DNA of 36,302 nucleotides from SVQP01 sp045650025 (GTDB lineage Bacteria > Bacillota > Clostridia > Oscillospirales > CAG-272), in the NCBI GenBank assembly GCA_045650025.1, contig JAZRQR010000094.1, forward strand, positions 1-36,302, in the 5' to 3' direction. Below, in pieces: positions 25,393 through 33,034 of the stretch (the first letter of the stretch is position 1; each line of letters starts with the position of its first letter). The notes under the pieces were generated by a model. It ran no database searches, was not told the origin of the DNA, and worked only from the letters and a program-made list of their open reading frames with translations. The position numbers were made by a program, and so were the translations under genes.

Positions 25393-25745
25393 AGCATGCT
25401 TTCCTTTGCGGTGGTGATAGAGGATATAAGCAATTTGCGGATTTTGCTGCATTTTGCAAACAAATCCTTGTACTCTTCCTCGGTTATCATGTGCGTATCC
25501 TTAAACAAACCGAGCCAATAATCCGTTTCGTAGCATTCTTTGAGCGCAATTTGAAATTTATTGATAAAATCCGCCTTGCTGGCAGCATAATTTGCCTCAT
25601 GAATATTTGCTCCAATACTGGTTCCGCTGCGCAATATTTGATTCAAAAGCACATTGCCCTTGCGATTTTCTTTGATGTCGGTGCAAAGATTCACAATATC
25701 TACCGCAAATTGTTTCGAAAGATCAACAAGAATATTTTCCTTCAT
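25389..25745 (-). CDS. Four-helix bundle protein (S23/TIGR02436 type)
   Basis: 118-aa all-helical protein of the family first seen as products of 23S rRNA intervening sequences. Hallmarks are LSKQFAVDIVNLC near the start, QILRSGTSIGANIHEA at about 48-63, the SKADFINKFQIALKECYETDYWL block, and a C-terminal helix with LFAKCSKIRKLLISSI. The start at 25745 has a GGAGGGG site. Family members form ring-shaped pentamers, and the related Avd proteins of diversity-generating retroelements bind nucleic acid. Here the gene is not inside rRNA: it sits in an AT-rich island next to a hairpin array. Its function is unknown; nucleic-acid binding is inference. Confidence 0.85.
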   Translation of the reverse strand: MKENILVDLSKQFAVDIVNLCTDIKENRKGNVLLNQILRSGTSIGANIHEANYAASKADFINKFQIALKECYETDYWLGLFKDTHMITEEEYKDLFAKCSKIRKLLISSITTAKESML

Positions 25746-25769
25746 AGTGCCCCTCCGATCAAATGATTT

Positions 25770-25972
25770 GACACTTCGTGTCATGAATTGAAGCCTACGG
25801 CTCCATGATTTCTCGTCGGCGTTTCGCCTCCTCCATGAATTGAATTGCGCTTTTCATCTACATGCGCCCGCAGGCGCAATTCATGCAAGCGCAGCTTGCA
25901 ATTCATGAGCGCGCTGCGGTCAATTCATGCGCGTCAGCGCAATTCATTCTGTCGTGTCAGACACACGACAGA
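25770..25972. repeat. Array of short hairpins separated by CAATTCAT/ATGAATTG
   Basis: Small palindromes alternate with a fixed octamer. CAATTCATG occurs at 25877-25885, 25899-25907 and 25921-25929, and CAATTCAT at 25940-25947, with spacing of 22, 22 and 19 bases. Between them lie GCGCC-CGCA-GGCGC (25864-25877), GCAAGC-GCA-GCTTGC (25885-25899), an AGCGCGCT palindrome (25908-25915) and GCGC-GTCA-GCGC (25929-25940). Looser units extend left (GACAC-TTC-GTGTC at 25770, AGCC-TAC-GGCT at 25792, GGCG-TTT-CGCC at 25818). A 10-bp stem at 25948-25972 closes the array inside the rlmD 3' end. The arms differ in sequence but keep pairing. Confidence 0.75.
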
Positions 25973-27325
25973 TTCCACGTGTCCTGTTCTCGGGAACATA
26001 TCGACAGGAGTGACTTCCCCAATTTCATAGCCGTTTTCTCTAAACCATTTACAGTCGCGAGCCAGCGTATCGGGGTCGCAGGAAACGTAGACCACGCGCG
26101 GAATCTCCAGCTCGGCAAAGCACTTAACAAGCGCTTCGGTGCTTCCTTTTCTGGGCGGGTCGATGACCGCCACGTCAGGTGCCTTGCCGCCGCAAGCCGA
26201 CAAAATGACCTGCGCGTCGCCTGCATCGTTGCAAATAAAGGTGGCATTCTCAATGCCGTTACGTGCCGCGTTCTCACGCGCGCATTCCACCGCCTCGGCA
26301 ACGATCTCAATACCCACAAGGCTTTGCGCGCCGTGCGCCATGGAAAGCCCGATGGTACCCGTACCGCAATACAGGTCGATCAGCACCTCGCCGCCGCTCA
26401 GATTTGCCTTTTCGCGCGCAAGACCGTACAGCAGCTCCGCGCCGTCACGGTTGACCTGATAGAACGAGCCGGGCGAGATCTTAAAGGTCAAGCCGCACAG
26501 CTCGTCCTCGATATAAGCGCGCCCAAAAATCGTGCGGTACTCCTTGCCCAGCACGACGTTGGTATTCTTTTCGTTAAAATTCAGCACCACGCCCACGATC
26601 TGCGGAAATTTTTCTGTCACCGCAACCGCCAGCTCGCGCTCACCGGGGCATCCTTTGCCGTTGAGCACAAGGCAAAGCATGATCTGCGCGCAATCCTTGG
26701 AGGCACGCAGGTAAATGTGGCGCAAAAGTCCCTTGCCCGTGACTTCGTCGTATGCCTTGATGCCCTTGGCATCGCAAAACGCGCACACGAATGCCACGAT
26801 CTCGCCAAAGATGGCGGGCTGCAGCGCACACTTATCCGCCTTGACTAAATTGTGCGTCTTGGCGGCAAAAAAGCCTGCCTCCATGCCGCTTTTGCCCTGC
26901 TTGACCGGGTATTGCCCCTTGTTGCGATATCCCGCAGTCTGCCCCGTGGTACGCACGGGCGCGACCGCCACGTCTGCCAGCCCCACCTTGATAAAGGCGT
27001 GCTGCACGTAGCTGCGCTTGCTATCCAGCTCGTGCTCATAGGTCACGTAGCGGTGCACGCAGCCGCCGCAAGCATCGGGGGCTGTGCAAAAAATCTCCTG
27101 TGCACGCACGTCCGAGGGACGCTCTACACGCAAAAGCTTGCCCACGGCATAGCTTGCGGTATCCTTGATGATGCATACGCGCACCGCGTCACCGCTCACT
27201 GCGCCGCGCACGAACACCGTTTTGCCGTCAATGCGTCCCACGCCGCTGCCCAGGTTATTGACGTCGGTGATCTCTACGGTATATTCACTCCCCCGAGGGA
27301 GCAGCACTCTCTCTTTTTTGTCCAT
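25934..27325 (-). CDS. rlmD: 23S rRNA (uracil-C5) methyltransferase, RlmD/TrmA family
   Basis: 463-aa enzyme that probably forms m5U in 23S rRNA (position 1939, possibly also 747) with S-adenosylmethionine. A TRAM domain covers about 5-65. Iron-sulfur ligands are Cys80, Cys86, Cys89 and probably a Cys near 167 (ADKCALQP). SPGSFYQVN precedes the Rossmann core (DLYCGTGTIGLSMA), then DPPRKGS, then the catalytic Cys416 in SCDP. The C-terminus DMFPRTGHVESVV is canonical, but the last residues (QNELR and stop) are encoded by the hairpin array, so the native end was replaced. The start overlaps the stop of the upstream phosphatase by one base (TGATG). The symbol is by family; RlmCD-like dual activity is possible. 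Confidence 0.88.
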   Translation of the reverse strand: MDKKERVLLPRGSEYTVEITDVNNLGSGVGRIDGKTVFVRGAVSGDAVRVCIIKDTASYAVGKLLRVERPSDVRAQEIFCTAPDACGGCVHRYVTYEHELDSKRSYVQHAFIKVGLADVAVAPVRTTGQTAGYRNKGQYPVKQGKSGMEAGFFAAKTHNLVKADKCALQPAIFGEIVAFVCAFCDAKGIKAYDEVTGKGLLRHIYLRASKDCAQIMLCLVLNGKGCPGERELAVAVTEKFPQIVGVVLNFNEKNTNVVLGKEYRTIFGRAYIEDELCGLTFKISPGSFYQVNRDGAELLYGLAREKANLSGGEVLIDLYCGTGTIGLSMAHGAQSLVGIEIVAEAVECARENAARNGIENATFICNDAGDAQVILSACGGKAPDVAVIDPPRKGSTEALVKCFAELEIPRVVYVSCDPDTLARDCKWFRENGYEIGEVTPVDMFPRTGHVESVVCLTRQNELR

Positions 27326-28011
27326 CAGACGTAAAATTCCTTCATATCGTCCAGGCGCAGACAGCCGAGCAGACCGCCGTCCTTGACGCCGCAGTTGATG
27401 TTCACGCCGCCGTTTCCAAAGAAGATGCGACCGTTGCCGCCGTTCTCCTCGGTGGTGGGTACGTGACCCACGACCACGGTCTTATTCTTGAACAAACGCT
27501 TGGAAAGATCCAGAGGCTCGGTCATAAATACCTCAGGCTCGCAATCCTCCAGCTTGGTGCCGGCCTTGTAGTCCGCAATGCCTGCGTGCACCAGCACGTA
27601 CTCCTCGCCATCCGCACGCACCTGCTCGTAAAGCGCCATGTCGGACAGGTAATCGATCACGCCCTCGCGCATCTCGCTATCCAGCGCGCGGAATGCGTCC
27701 AAGGTCGCCTGGCCGCCGTTCTTGACCCACTCCTGCATGTCCGCAATAAAGTCGGCATCGGGAGCCTGTCCGCCCGAAAGCATCTTTTCAAAGCCCGAGA
27801 GCATACGCAGCGCCAGGTAATCGTGCTCGCCCGCAATGGCGTACACGTTGTAGCGCACCGAGAGGTCACCGATCAGCTCCATGGACTGCTCGCCGTAGTC
27901 CACAATGTCACCAAGCACGTACAGAATGTCGGTATCCTTAAGCCCGATCTTGTCGATCAGCGCCAGAAATTTATCGTAATTGCCATGTAAATCCGAAACA
28001 ACGTATGTCAT
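27325..28011 (-). CDS. PPP-type metallophosphoesterase with altered GNHD motif
   Basis: 228-aa phosphatase of the serine/threonine or diadenosine-tetraphosphatase type. Blocks are SDLHGN at 6-11, LGDIVDYG near 33-40, LVHAGI near 144, VVGHVPT near 182 and INCG near 206. The third block reads AGEHD near 60, with Glu where the metal-binding Asn of GNHD/E is expected; the codon is GAG at 27817-27819. That could change the metal or the activity. It lies 11 bases after nif3 and overlaps rlmD, so it belongs to the same operon. Confidence 0.82.
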   Translation of the reverse strand: MTYVVSDLHGNYDKFLALIDKIGLKDTDILYVLGDIVDYGEQSMELIGDLSVRYNVYAIAGEHDYLALRMLSGFEKMLSGGQAPDADFIADMQEWVKNGGQATLDAFRALDSEMREGVIDYLSDMALYEQVRADGEEYVLVHAGIADYKAGTKLEDCEPEVFMTEPLDLSKRLFKNKTVVVGHVPTTEENGGNGRIFFGNGGVNINCGVKDGGLLGCLRLDDMKEFYV

Positions 28012-28022
28012 AATCGTTCTCC

Positions 28023-28778
28023 TTAAATGATAGTCGCTTTACAGCTTTGAATGATGTCGGTGTGTACGGTAGAATCAATTTCGTGAGTCAGCGCACAAAG
28101 ACGCTCACAGATGGGGTTTTCGGTATGGAAATGACCTGCCACCAGCAAATTGATGCCGCGCGGCTCGGAAAGCTGGGAATATTTCAGCTCGCCCGTCAGG
28201 AAGGTATCTGCGCCTGCAGCCATTGCCACGCCGATCTCATCCTTGCCGCTGCCGCCCACCACCGCTACGCGGTACACGGGCAAGCCCGCATCCGAGCAGA
28301 CCACGGCAGGGCAGTCCAGCGCCGCCTTGGCTTTTGCGGCAAATTCGGCAGCGCTCATGGGAGTGGGCAGATTGCCCACGCGCATGATATTCTCCTCGCC
28401 TGCCACCTCAATGTTTTCAAGCCCTACCAGCTGTGCCAGCATATCGTTGACGCCGCCCTGGGCTGCGTCAATTCTGGTATGGAACGCAACCGCGCTGACG
28501 CCTGCACGGCACAGCTTGATCACCTTTGCGCCGTCGTGATCGTCGGCAAGCACGGCCTTGAGCCCACTCCACAGCATGGGGTGGTGCGTAAAGACCAGAT
28601 CATAGCCCTCGGCAACCGCCTTGTCCACCACCTCGGCGGTGGCATCCAGCGCCACCAGCACGCGAGAAACCTCTCGCTCGGGATCGGGGCAAACGCTCAT
28701 GCCATCCTTATCCCACTCGCAACCAAGCTCGCGGGGTACGAGTGCGCAAAGCGCACGATAAAATTCTCTTACAGTCAT
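28023..28778 (-). CDS. Nif3-like dinuclear metal centre protein
   Basis: 251-aa protein of the Nif3/YqfO family, which forms a hexameric ring with a two-metal site. Likely metal ligands are visible in THHPMLW near 64, AFHTRIDAAQGGVND near 98-112 and GHFHTEN near 215. Length matches the short form without the inserted PII-like domain. The start overlaps the trmK stop by 4 bases (ATGA). The function is debated; a GTP cyclohydrolase-like activity has been proposed for the family. The trmK-nif3 pair is common in Bacillota (yqfN-yqfO in Bacillus). Confidence 0.88.
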   Translation of the reverse strand: MTVREFYRALCALVPRELGCEWDKDGMSVCPDPEREVSRVLVALDATAEVVDKAVAEGYDLVFTHHPMLWSGLKAVLADDHDGAKVIKLCRAGVSAVAFHTRIDAAQGGVNDMLAQLVGLENIEVAGEENIMRVGNLPTPMSAAEFAAKAKAALDCPAVVCSDAGLPVYRVAVVGGSGKDEIGVAMAAGADTFLTGELKYSQLSEPRGINLLVAGHFHTENPICERLCALTHEIDSTVHTDIIQSCKATII

Positions 28779-29476
28779 ACGGACTCCTTTTCCTTGATGC
28801 TTGCCAGCAAGGCATCGATCTGAGCAAGCATCGAAAGCTCAAACGCAGCGTCCTTGCCGCCCATCCTCTTGCCGTCCGCGCCTGTTTGCAAAAGACGGCG
28901 TTTATTTTCCAGCAGCTCGCCAAGCAGCGGGTGCATGTTTTCTATGTTATGGCTGCCAAACCACAGCGCCATATCGTCCTCGTGGCGTACAACGCCGTCA
29001 TACTCGGCACAAATGATCTGGTAGACCTTATCCTCCTTGACCAAGGTCTGGTCAAGCAGACAAAATCCGTTTTGCAGCAGATACGCGCGCAAGATCTCGG
29101 CGTGCGACATGGGCTGCAGCACAAGGCGAATGCGCCCATCGCGCGTCCAGGGCGCTGCGTCAATGATCGAGGCGATCAGCTCGCCGCCCATACCGAAAAT
29201 CGTAATATCCTCGGGAGCATACTGCTCAATGCCGTCAAGTCCCGGGGTACACACGGCGGCAATCTTGTCCGAAAGCCCTGCCGCGGCAATATTACGGCGC
29301 GCGTTGTCCACGGGGCCGCGGTTAATATCCGATGCCACCGCGCGCGGACAAATGCCGTTCCGGCACGCATATATAGGCAGATGCGCGTGATCCGTTCCCA
29401 CATCCGAGAGCACCTTACCCGGGCGCAGGTATGGGATCGCCCCTGCCAGTCGTTTATCAAATCGTTTTTCTCTCAT
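28775..29476 (-). CDS. trmK: tRNA (adenine22-N1)-methyltransferase TrmK
   Basis: 233-aa methyltransferase. The family motif SDVGTDHAHLPIYAC is near 25-38, then ASDINRGPVDNARRNI, IFGMGGELIASI and LVLQPMSHAEILRAYL. I chose the start at 29476 (MREKRFDKRL), which matches the usual start of the family; an upstream in-frame ATG at 29524 would add 16 residues with no family match. No clear Shine-Dalgarno site precedes either start, unusual in this window. A repeat element (29548-29668) lies just upstream and may have replaced native promoter DNA. First gene of the trmK-nif3-phosphatase-rlmD operon. Confidence 0.88.
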   Translation of the reverse strand: MREKRFDKRLAGAIPYLRPGKVLSDVGTDHAHLPIYACRNGICPRAVASDINRGPVDNARRNIAAAGLSDKIAAVCTPGLDGIEQYAPEDITIFGMGGELIASIIDAAPWTRDGRIRLVLQPMSHAEILRAYLLQNGFCLLDQTLVKEDKVYQIICAEYDGVVRHEDDMALWFGSHNIENMHPLLGELLENKRRLLQTGADGKRMGGKDAAFELSMLAQIDALLASIKEKESV

Positions 29477-29547
29477 GTTATGTAAAACTATGGGGGCTGC
29501 AAAATAAATTGCTCGTGACACCATTTCGCCATGTCATCATGCATGCT

Positions 29548-29668
29548 TATAGGGGAGGATATCATCCTCCCGCACGCATCATGGCATAGGCCAAGCGTTT
29601 GGGTATCGCAATCAAAGACCGTTATCGTGCGGGAGGATGAATTTGCTTGCAAATATTCCTCCCCTACA
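29548..29668. repeat. 121-bp inverted-repeat element upstream of trmK
   Basis: The outer parts pair as inverted copies: TATAGGGGAGGATA near 29548 with TATTCCTCCCCTACA (29654-29668), and CATCCTCCCGCACG (29563-29576) with CGTGCGGGAGGATG (29626-29639). Each side also holds its own small hairpin (GAGGAT-ATC-ATCCTC; ATTTGC-TTGCAAAT). It looks like the GTAGGGG...CCCG dispersed repeats of clostridia (recollection). It lies between the trmK start and the DUF1858 stop. Confidence 0.7.
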
Positions 29669-29695
29669 AGAAAACAATCGCAGCCCCCGTTTTGC

Positions 29696-29896
29696 TTACT
29701 TATCAGCCAAGTAAGCGTTGAGCTTTGCTACCAGCTCGTCTGCGTTGGTGCCGTGTACTGCGCAAGCGTCCTCGATGCTCTCGCCTCTGGAAGCGGGGCA
29801 GCCCAGGCAGTGCATGCCAATCTCAAAGAAGAAGCGTGCAGTGCCCTGATCGTAATCCAAAACGTCGCCGATAATGCTGTTCTTGGTAACCTTCAT
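29696..29896 (-). CDS. DUF1858 small protein (possible redox or metal role)
   Basis: 66-aa soluble protein of the DUF1858 family. The typical CLGCPASRGESIEDAC block is at about 31-46, with a CxxC pair suited to disulfide or metal binding. The start at 29896 follows a GGAGG site. It is transcribed alone from a perfect consensus promoter, so strong constitutive expression is likely. The domain occurs alone or next to hybrid-cluster and redox proteins; its biochemical role is not settled. Confidence 0.85.
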   Translation of the reverse strand: MKVTKNSIIGDVLDYDQGTARFFFEIGMHCLGCPASRGESIEDACAVHGTNADELVAKLNAYLADK

Positions 29897-29938
29897 TTTT
29901 GTAATCCTCCGTAAAATGAATATAGTTTTACATATACT

Positions 29939-29967
29939 ATTATACAAATTTTAGCCCCTTATGTCAA
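29939..29967 (-). promoter_or_regulatory. Consensus sigma-A promoter of the DUF1858 gene
   Basis: On the minus strand, TTGACA (29962-29967), 17 bases and TATAAT (29939-29944). The leader would be about 35 nt. Confidence 0.85.
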
Positions 29968-30011
29968 GCGTTATTTTTTTACAGCGCACATGTGAAATTG
30001 AAAAAATCTCC

Positions 30012-30040
30012 TTTACAAATCAAAAAAACTATGTTATAAT
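30012..30040 (+). promoter_or_regulatory. Sigma-A promoter of the DUF2079-prfB-nnr operon
   Basis: TTTACA (30012-30017), 17 bases and TATAAT (30035-30040). It is divergent from the DUF1858 promoter about 45 bases away. Transcription would start near 30047. Confidence 0.75.
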
Positions 30041-30077
30041 ATTATGATTATACCCACGTGCGAAAGGAGGCGAGGAT

Positions 30078-31835
30078 GTGAAAAAACAAAAAACGGCAGA
30101 AGTCAAGCAAAGCAAGCTGATGCTGCCCATATTTGCCGCACTTTGCGCGCTGTTTGCAAGCGGCGCCATCATCGGCATCACGCTGCTCTCCAGCCCCGCG
30201 CTGCAATGGAGGCTCTTTGTCGGGCTTTTCCCCGAATACGCCGTTTGCTTTGCCATCGCGTTTATCGTCATTTACGGCTACGGCTCGATCTTGCCGAATA
30301 TCGCCTACCTCTCGCTGCCCATCCTTTGCCTTGCCTGCGGCGTGCGCACGGTCTACCAATCCGCACGGTTCGTCAGCCCCTTGGCAATCTCGTTTGTGTT
30401 CGCGCTGCTTTGCACCGCTGCCATTGTTGCCTGCATCCGGGCATTGGGTAAGTCCCCTGCCCCCAAAAAGCAGGAAAAAGCTGCGCTTTCCACCGCGTTT
30501 GCCGTACTTGGTGCGCTTGCGGCAGCCGCTGCCTCGCTTGCACTCTTTGCCTTTATTCTGAACGGCAGACTCCACTCCCTGCAGACAAGCGGCACGCCGA
30601 TCGCGCAATACGGCCAGATGCTGTATTACATGCAGCACAGCGGGCAATCCTTTACCACGCTGGTATCGGGCGCACCCGAGGGCTATTTTGCCACGCAGCT
30701 TGCCCCGCTTTGGTATTTGCTCTTACCCGTCTATATCCTCTCCCATCACAGCATGCTTGCCGTTGGTATTGCCTTGTACGCGCTGATGCTGTCGGGACTT
30801 GTACCGCTCTGGCGCATCTGCCGCAGACACGCGCTGACCGCTTGGCAATCCGCCGCTCTGTGCGCCGCTTGCGCACTCTGCCCCCTGCTTTTGGGTGGCG
30901 GCTCAACCGGTGGCGCGCTTGCCATGCTCTCGCTGCCGCTGCTGTTATGGGTCGCAGACACATTTGAGGGGAAGCACCCCTACCTTGCGCTGATCCCTTT
31001 GGCGCTTTGCTTATGCATCGGCTTTGAGGTCACGGTCTGGGCGCTGTTCGTTTGCCTGTATCTGACGCTTGCAAGCAAGCAAAACAGACGCGCAGGGCTG
31101 ATTTGCACCGCAGTTTCGGCTGCCGCGCTGCTTGCCACCACCGTCTACCTTGCCATTGCGCAAAGCCCCGTGCTGACCGAGCTGTTCTTGGGCATTGGCT
31201 TGCAATTGGGCAAAAAGCTGCTGTTCTTCTCCCTCTTACTGCTGCCCTTTGCGCTGCTGCCGCTGCTGACAAAGCAAAAAGCCGCGCCGGTGCTGCTTTT
31301 CCCCTTGGTACTGTTCCATTTGATCGCAAACGCATCCACCTATAGCGGTGTGTTCTGCGCGTATGCATTTCCCGCTGTGGCAGCCGCTGCGCTGCTTGCT
31401 GCAAAGGGCGCGGCACAGCTGCGCACCCACGTCAAGGGCATCTCGCTTGCGCGCCTGCTCCCCGCTATTGCGCTTTGCGTAGCCGCCCTGTGCACCACCA
31501 CCTATGCCGCTACCCTGATCGATCTGTACGCCTCGCCCGAGGAGCAGACCGAGACCGATGCTTCACGCATCTATGAGCTGCTGGACACGCTGCCCGACAA
31601 CGCAGCCGTAACCGCCTCGGATAGCCTGCTGGCGGCATTGCACGACCGCACGTGGCTGTTCTCGCTGGACAAGGATCCCGCAAATCCCACCACCAACGTC
31701 ATCGTATTGGATCTGCGTGAGGACTTCTCCTCCACGGACACCGAGCAATACGGCATTGCTTACTACAAATCGCTTGGATATACCCTGCGCAGCGATCTTT
31801 CGCGCGACGGCGTTCTCGCGGTGCTCTACAAATAA
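30078..31835 (+). CDS. DUF2079-like polytopic membrane protein
   Basis: 585-aa membrane protein with about twelve hydrophobic spans. The start is GTG at 30078, 7 bases after AAAGGAGG; an ATG two bases earlier runs straight into a stop. A soluble segment near 170-215 (GTPIAQYGQMLYYMQHSG, ATQLAPLWYLLLPVY) matches the DUF2079 pattern of a quick-to-see GxxDxG-like loop followed by PLYxL. The C-terminal soluble region (YELLDTLPDNAAVTASDSLL, TNVIVLDL) also fits. The family resembles GT-C-type glycosyltransferase folds, but the activity is unknown. Codon use is Ala/Leu-rich. It leads an operon with prfB. Confidence 0.7.
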   Translation: MKKQKTAEVKQSKLMLPIFAALCALFASGAIIGITLLSSPALQWRLFVGLFPEYAVCFAIAFIVIYGYGSILPNIAYLSLPILCLACGVRTVYQSARFVSPLAISFVFALLCTAAIVACIRALGKSPAPKKQEKAALSTAFAVLGALAAAAASLALFAFILNGRLHSLQTSGTPIAQYGQMLYYMQHSGQSFTTLVSGAPEGYFATQLAPLWYLLLPVYILSHHSMLAVGIALYALMLSGLVPLWRICRRHALTAWQSAALCAACALCPLLLGGGSTGGALAMLSLPLLLWVADTFEGKHPYLALIPLALCLCIGFEVTVWALFVCLYLTLASKQNRRAGLICTAVSAAALLATTVYLAIAQSPVLTELFLGIGLQLGKKLLFFSLLLLPFALLPLLTKQKAAPVLLFPLVLFHLIANASTYSGVFCAYAFPAVAAAALLAAKGAAQLRTHVKGISLARLLPAIALCVAALCTTTYAATLIDLYASPEEQTETDASRIYELLDTLPDNAAVTASDSLLAALHDRTWLFSLDKDPANPTTNVIVLDLREDFSSTDTEQYGIAYYKSLGYTLRSDLSRDGVLAVLYK

Positions 31836-31880
31836 CACGAAAATAAAAATGAAATCTATATAAAGGTCAGGTAAAAAACA

Positions 31881-32987
31881 ATGATAGTTGCATTAGAAGA
31901 AGCAAGACTTGCTTTGGTCAATATGAGAGCAGATCTCAAGGAGCTTGGCGAGCAGCTCAAGATTGAGCAGGCACGCGCAACGGTTGAGGAGCTGGAGCAG
32001 CAGACCTCCGATCCCGATTTCTGGGGCAATGCCGAGAAATCCTCCAAGGTACTGCAGACCATCAAGCAGCAAAAGGACAAGATTGAGAGCTACGAGGCAC
32101 TTTGCACGCGTCTGGAGGACACCATCGTGCTTGCTGAAATGGCGATCGAAGAAAACGACGAGAGCTGCGTGGAAGAGGTGCAGGGCGAGCTGGCGGAAAT
32201 CAGCTCGATCGCAGAAAAGAAGCGCACCGAGGTACTGCTCTCGGGCGAATATGACAGAAACAACGCCATCATCTCCTTCCACCCCGGCGCAGGCGGCACC
32301 GAGGCACAGGACTGGTGCCAGATGCTGTACCGCATGATCAACCGCTGGTGCGAGGCGAACGGCTTTAAGGTCAAGCTGACCGACTGGCTGGACGGTGACG
32401 ATGCGGGTCTGAAGTCCGCGACCATCTTTGTCGAGGGCGAGAACGCTTACGGCTTCCTCAAGAGCGAAAACGGCGTACACAGACCCGTCCGCGTATCCCC
32501 CTTTGACTCCGCAGGACGCAGACAGACCTCGTTTGCATCCATCGAGGTCATGCCCGAGTTCGATAAGCTGGACGACGTTGTCGTACGCGAAGAGGACTAC
32601 GATTTTGTCACCTTCCACTCCAGCGGCGCGGGCGGTCAGAACATCAACAAGGTATCCTCCGCAGTTCGTCTGATCCATAAGCCCACCGGCATTGTAGTAG
32701 CTTGCCAGACCGAGCGTTCGCAGCTGCAGAACAAGGAAACCGCGATGCGCATGCTGAAGTCCAAGCTCATGGAGATCAAGATCAAGGAGAGACTTGACAC
32801 CATTGACGAGATCAAGGGCAACAAGACCAAGATCGAGTGGGGCTCTCAGATCCGCTCCTACGTTTTCATGCCCTACACCCTTGTCAAGGACCTGCGTACC
32901 GGCTATGAGACCGGCGACGTGCAGAAGGTCATGGACGGCGACCTCGACGGCTTTATCAACGCATATCTCAAGTCCATCTCTCAGTAA
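31881..32987 (+). CDS. prfB: Peptide chain release factor 2
   Basis: 368-aa RF2 that releases the chain at UGA and UAA. The stop-codon recognition motif SPF is at 206-208 and the catalytic GGQ at 251-253 (SSGAGGQNINKV). The N-terminal helical domain (LALVNMRADLKELGEQLKIE) reads through in one frame, with no in-frame TGA and no CTTTGA slip site. This copy therefore lacks the programmed +1 frameshift that controls RF2 in many bacteria. It starts 45 bases after the DUF2079 gene; the ribosome site is weak (AAGGTCAGG). Confidence 0.95.
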   Translation: MIVALEEARLALVNMRADLKELGEQLKIEQARATVEELEQQTSDPDFWGNAEKSSKVLQTIKQQKDKIESYEALCTRLEDTIVLAEMAIEENDESCVEEVQGELAEISSIAEKKRTEVLLSGEYDRNNAIISFHPGAGGTEAQDWCQMLYRMINRWCEANGFKVKLTDWLDGDDAGLKSATIFVEGENAYGFLKSENGVHRPVRVSPFDSAGRRQTSFASIEVMPEFDKLDDVVVREEDYDFVTFHSSGAGGQNINKVSSAVRLIHKPTGIVVACQTERSQLQNKETAMRMLKSKLMEIKIKERLDTIDEIKGNKTKIEWGSQIRSYVFMPYTLVKDLRTGYETGDVQKVMDGDLDGFINAYLKSISQ

Positions 32988-33034
32988 TCCAAGCAAAAGT
33001 AATATCCAAAAAAACAGAGCATACAGGAGGCATT

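Larger units (their letters stand above)
24855..25981. mobile_element. AT-rich mini-island bounded by rlmD 3'-end direct repeats
   Basis: A 27-bp direct repeat (one mismatch) sits at 24855-24881 and 25955-25981, exactly 1100 bases apart. Both copies are the HVESVVCLT coding end of rlmD. Between them are two coupled minus-strand genes that are plainly AT-richer than the flanks, and a hairpin array. This is the layout expected if an element entered at the 3' end of a gene and rebuilt its end. No integrase or transposase lies inside, so it would be non-autonomous or decayed. The mechanism is inference. Confidence 0.5.

Noticed and set aside
25864..25972. CRISPR-like array of repeats
   Set aside because: The repeated unit is only 8-9 bases and the intervening pieces are palindromes of 12-14 bases, unlike CRISPR repeats and spacers; no cas genes nearby.
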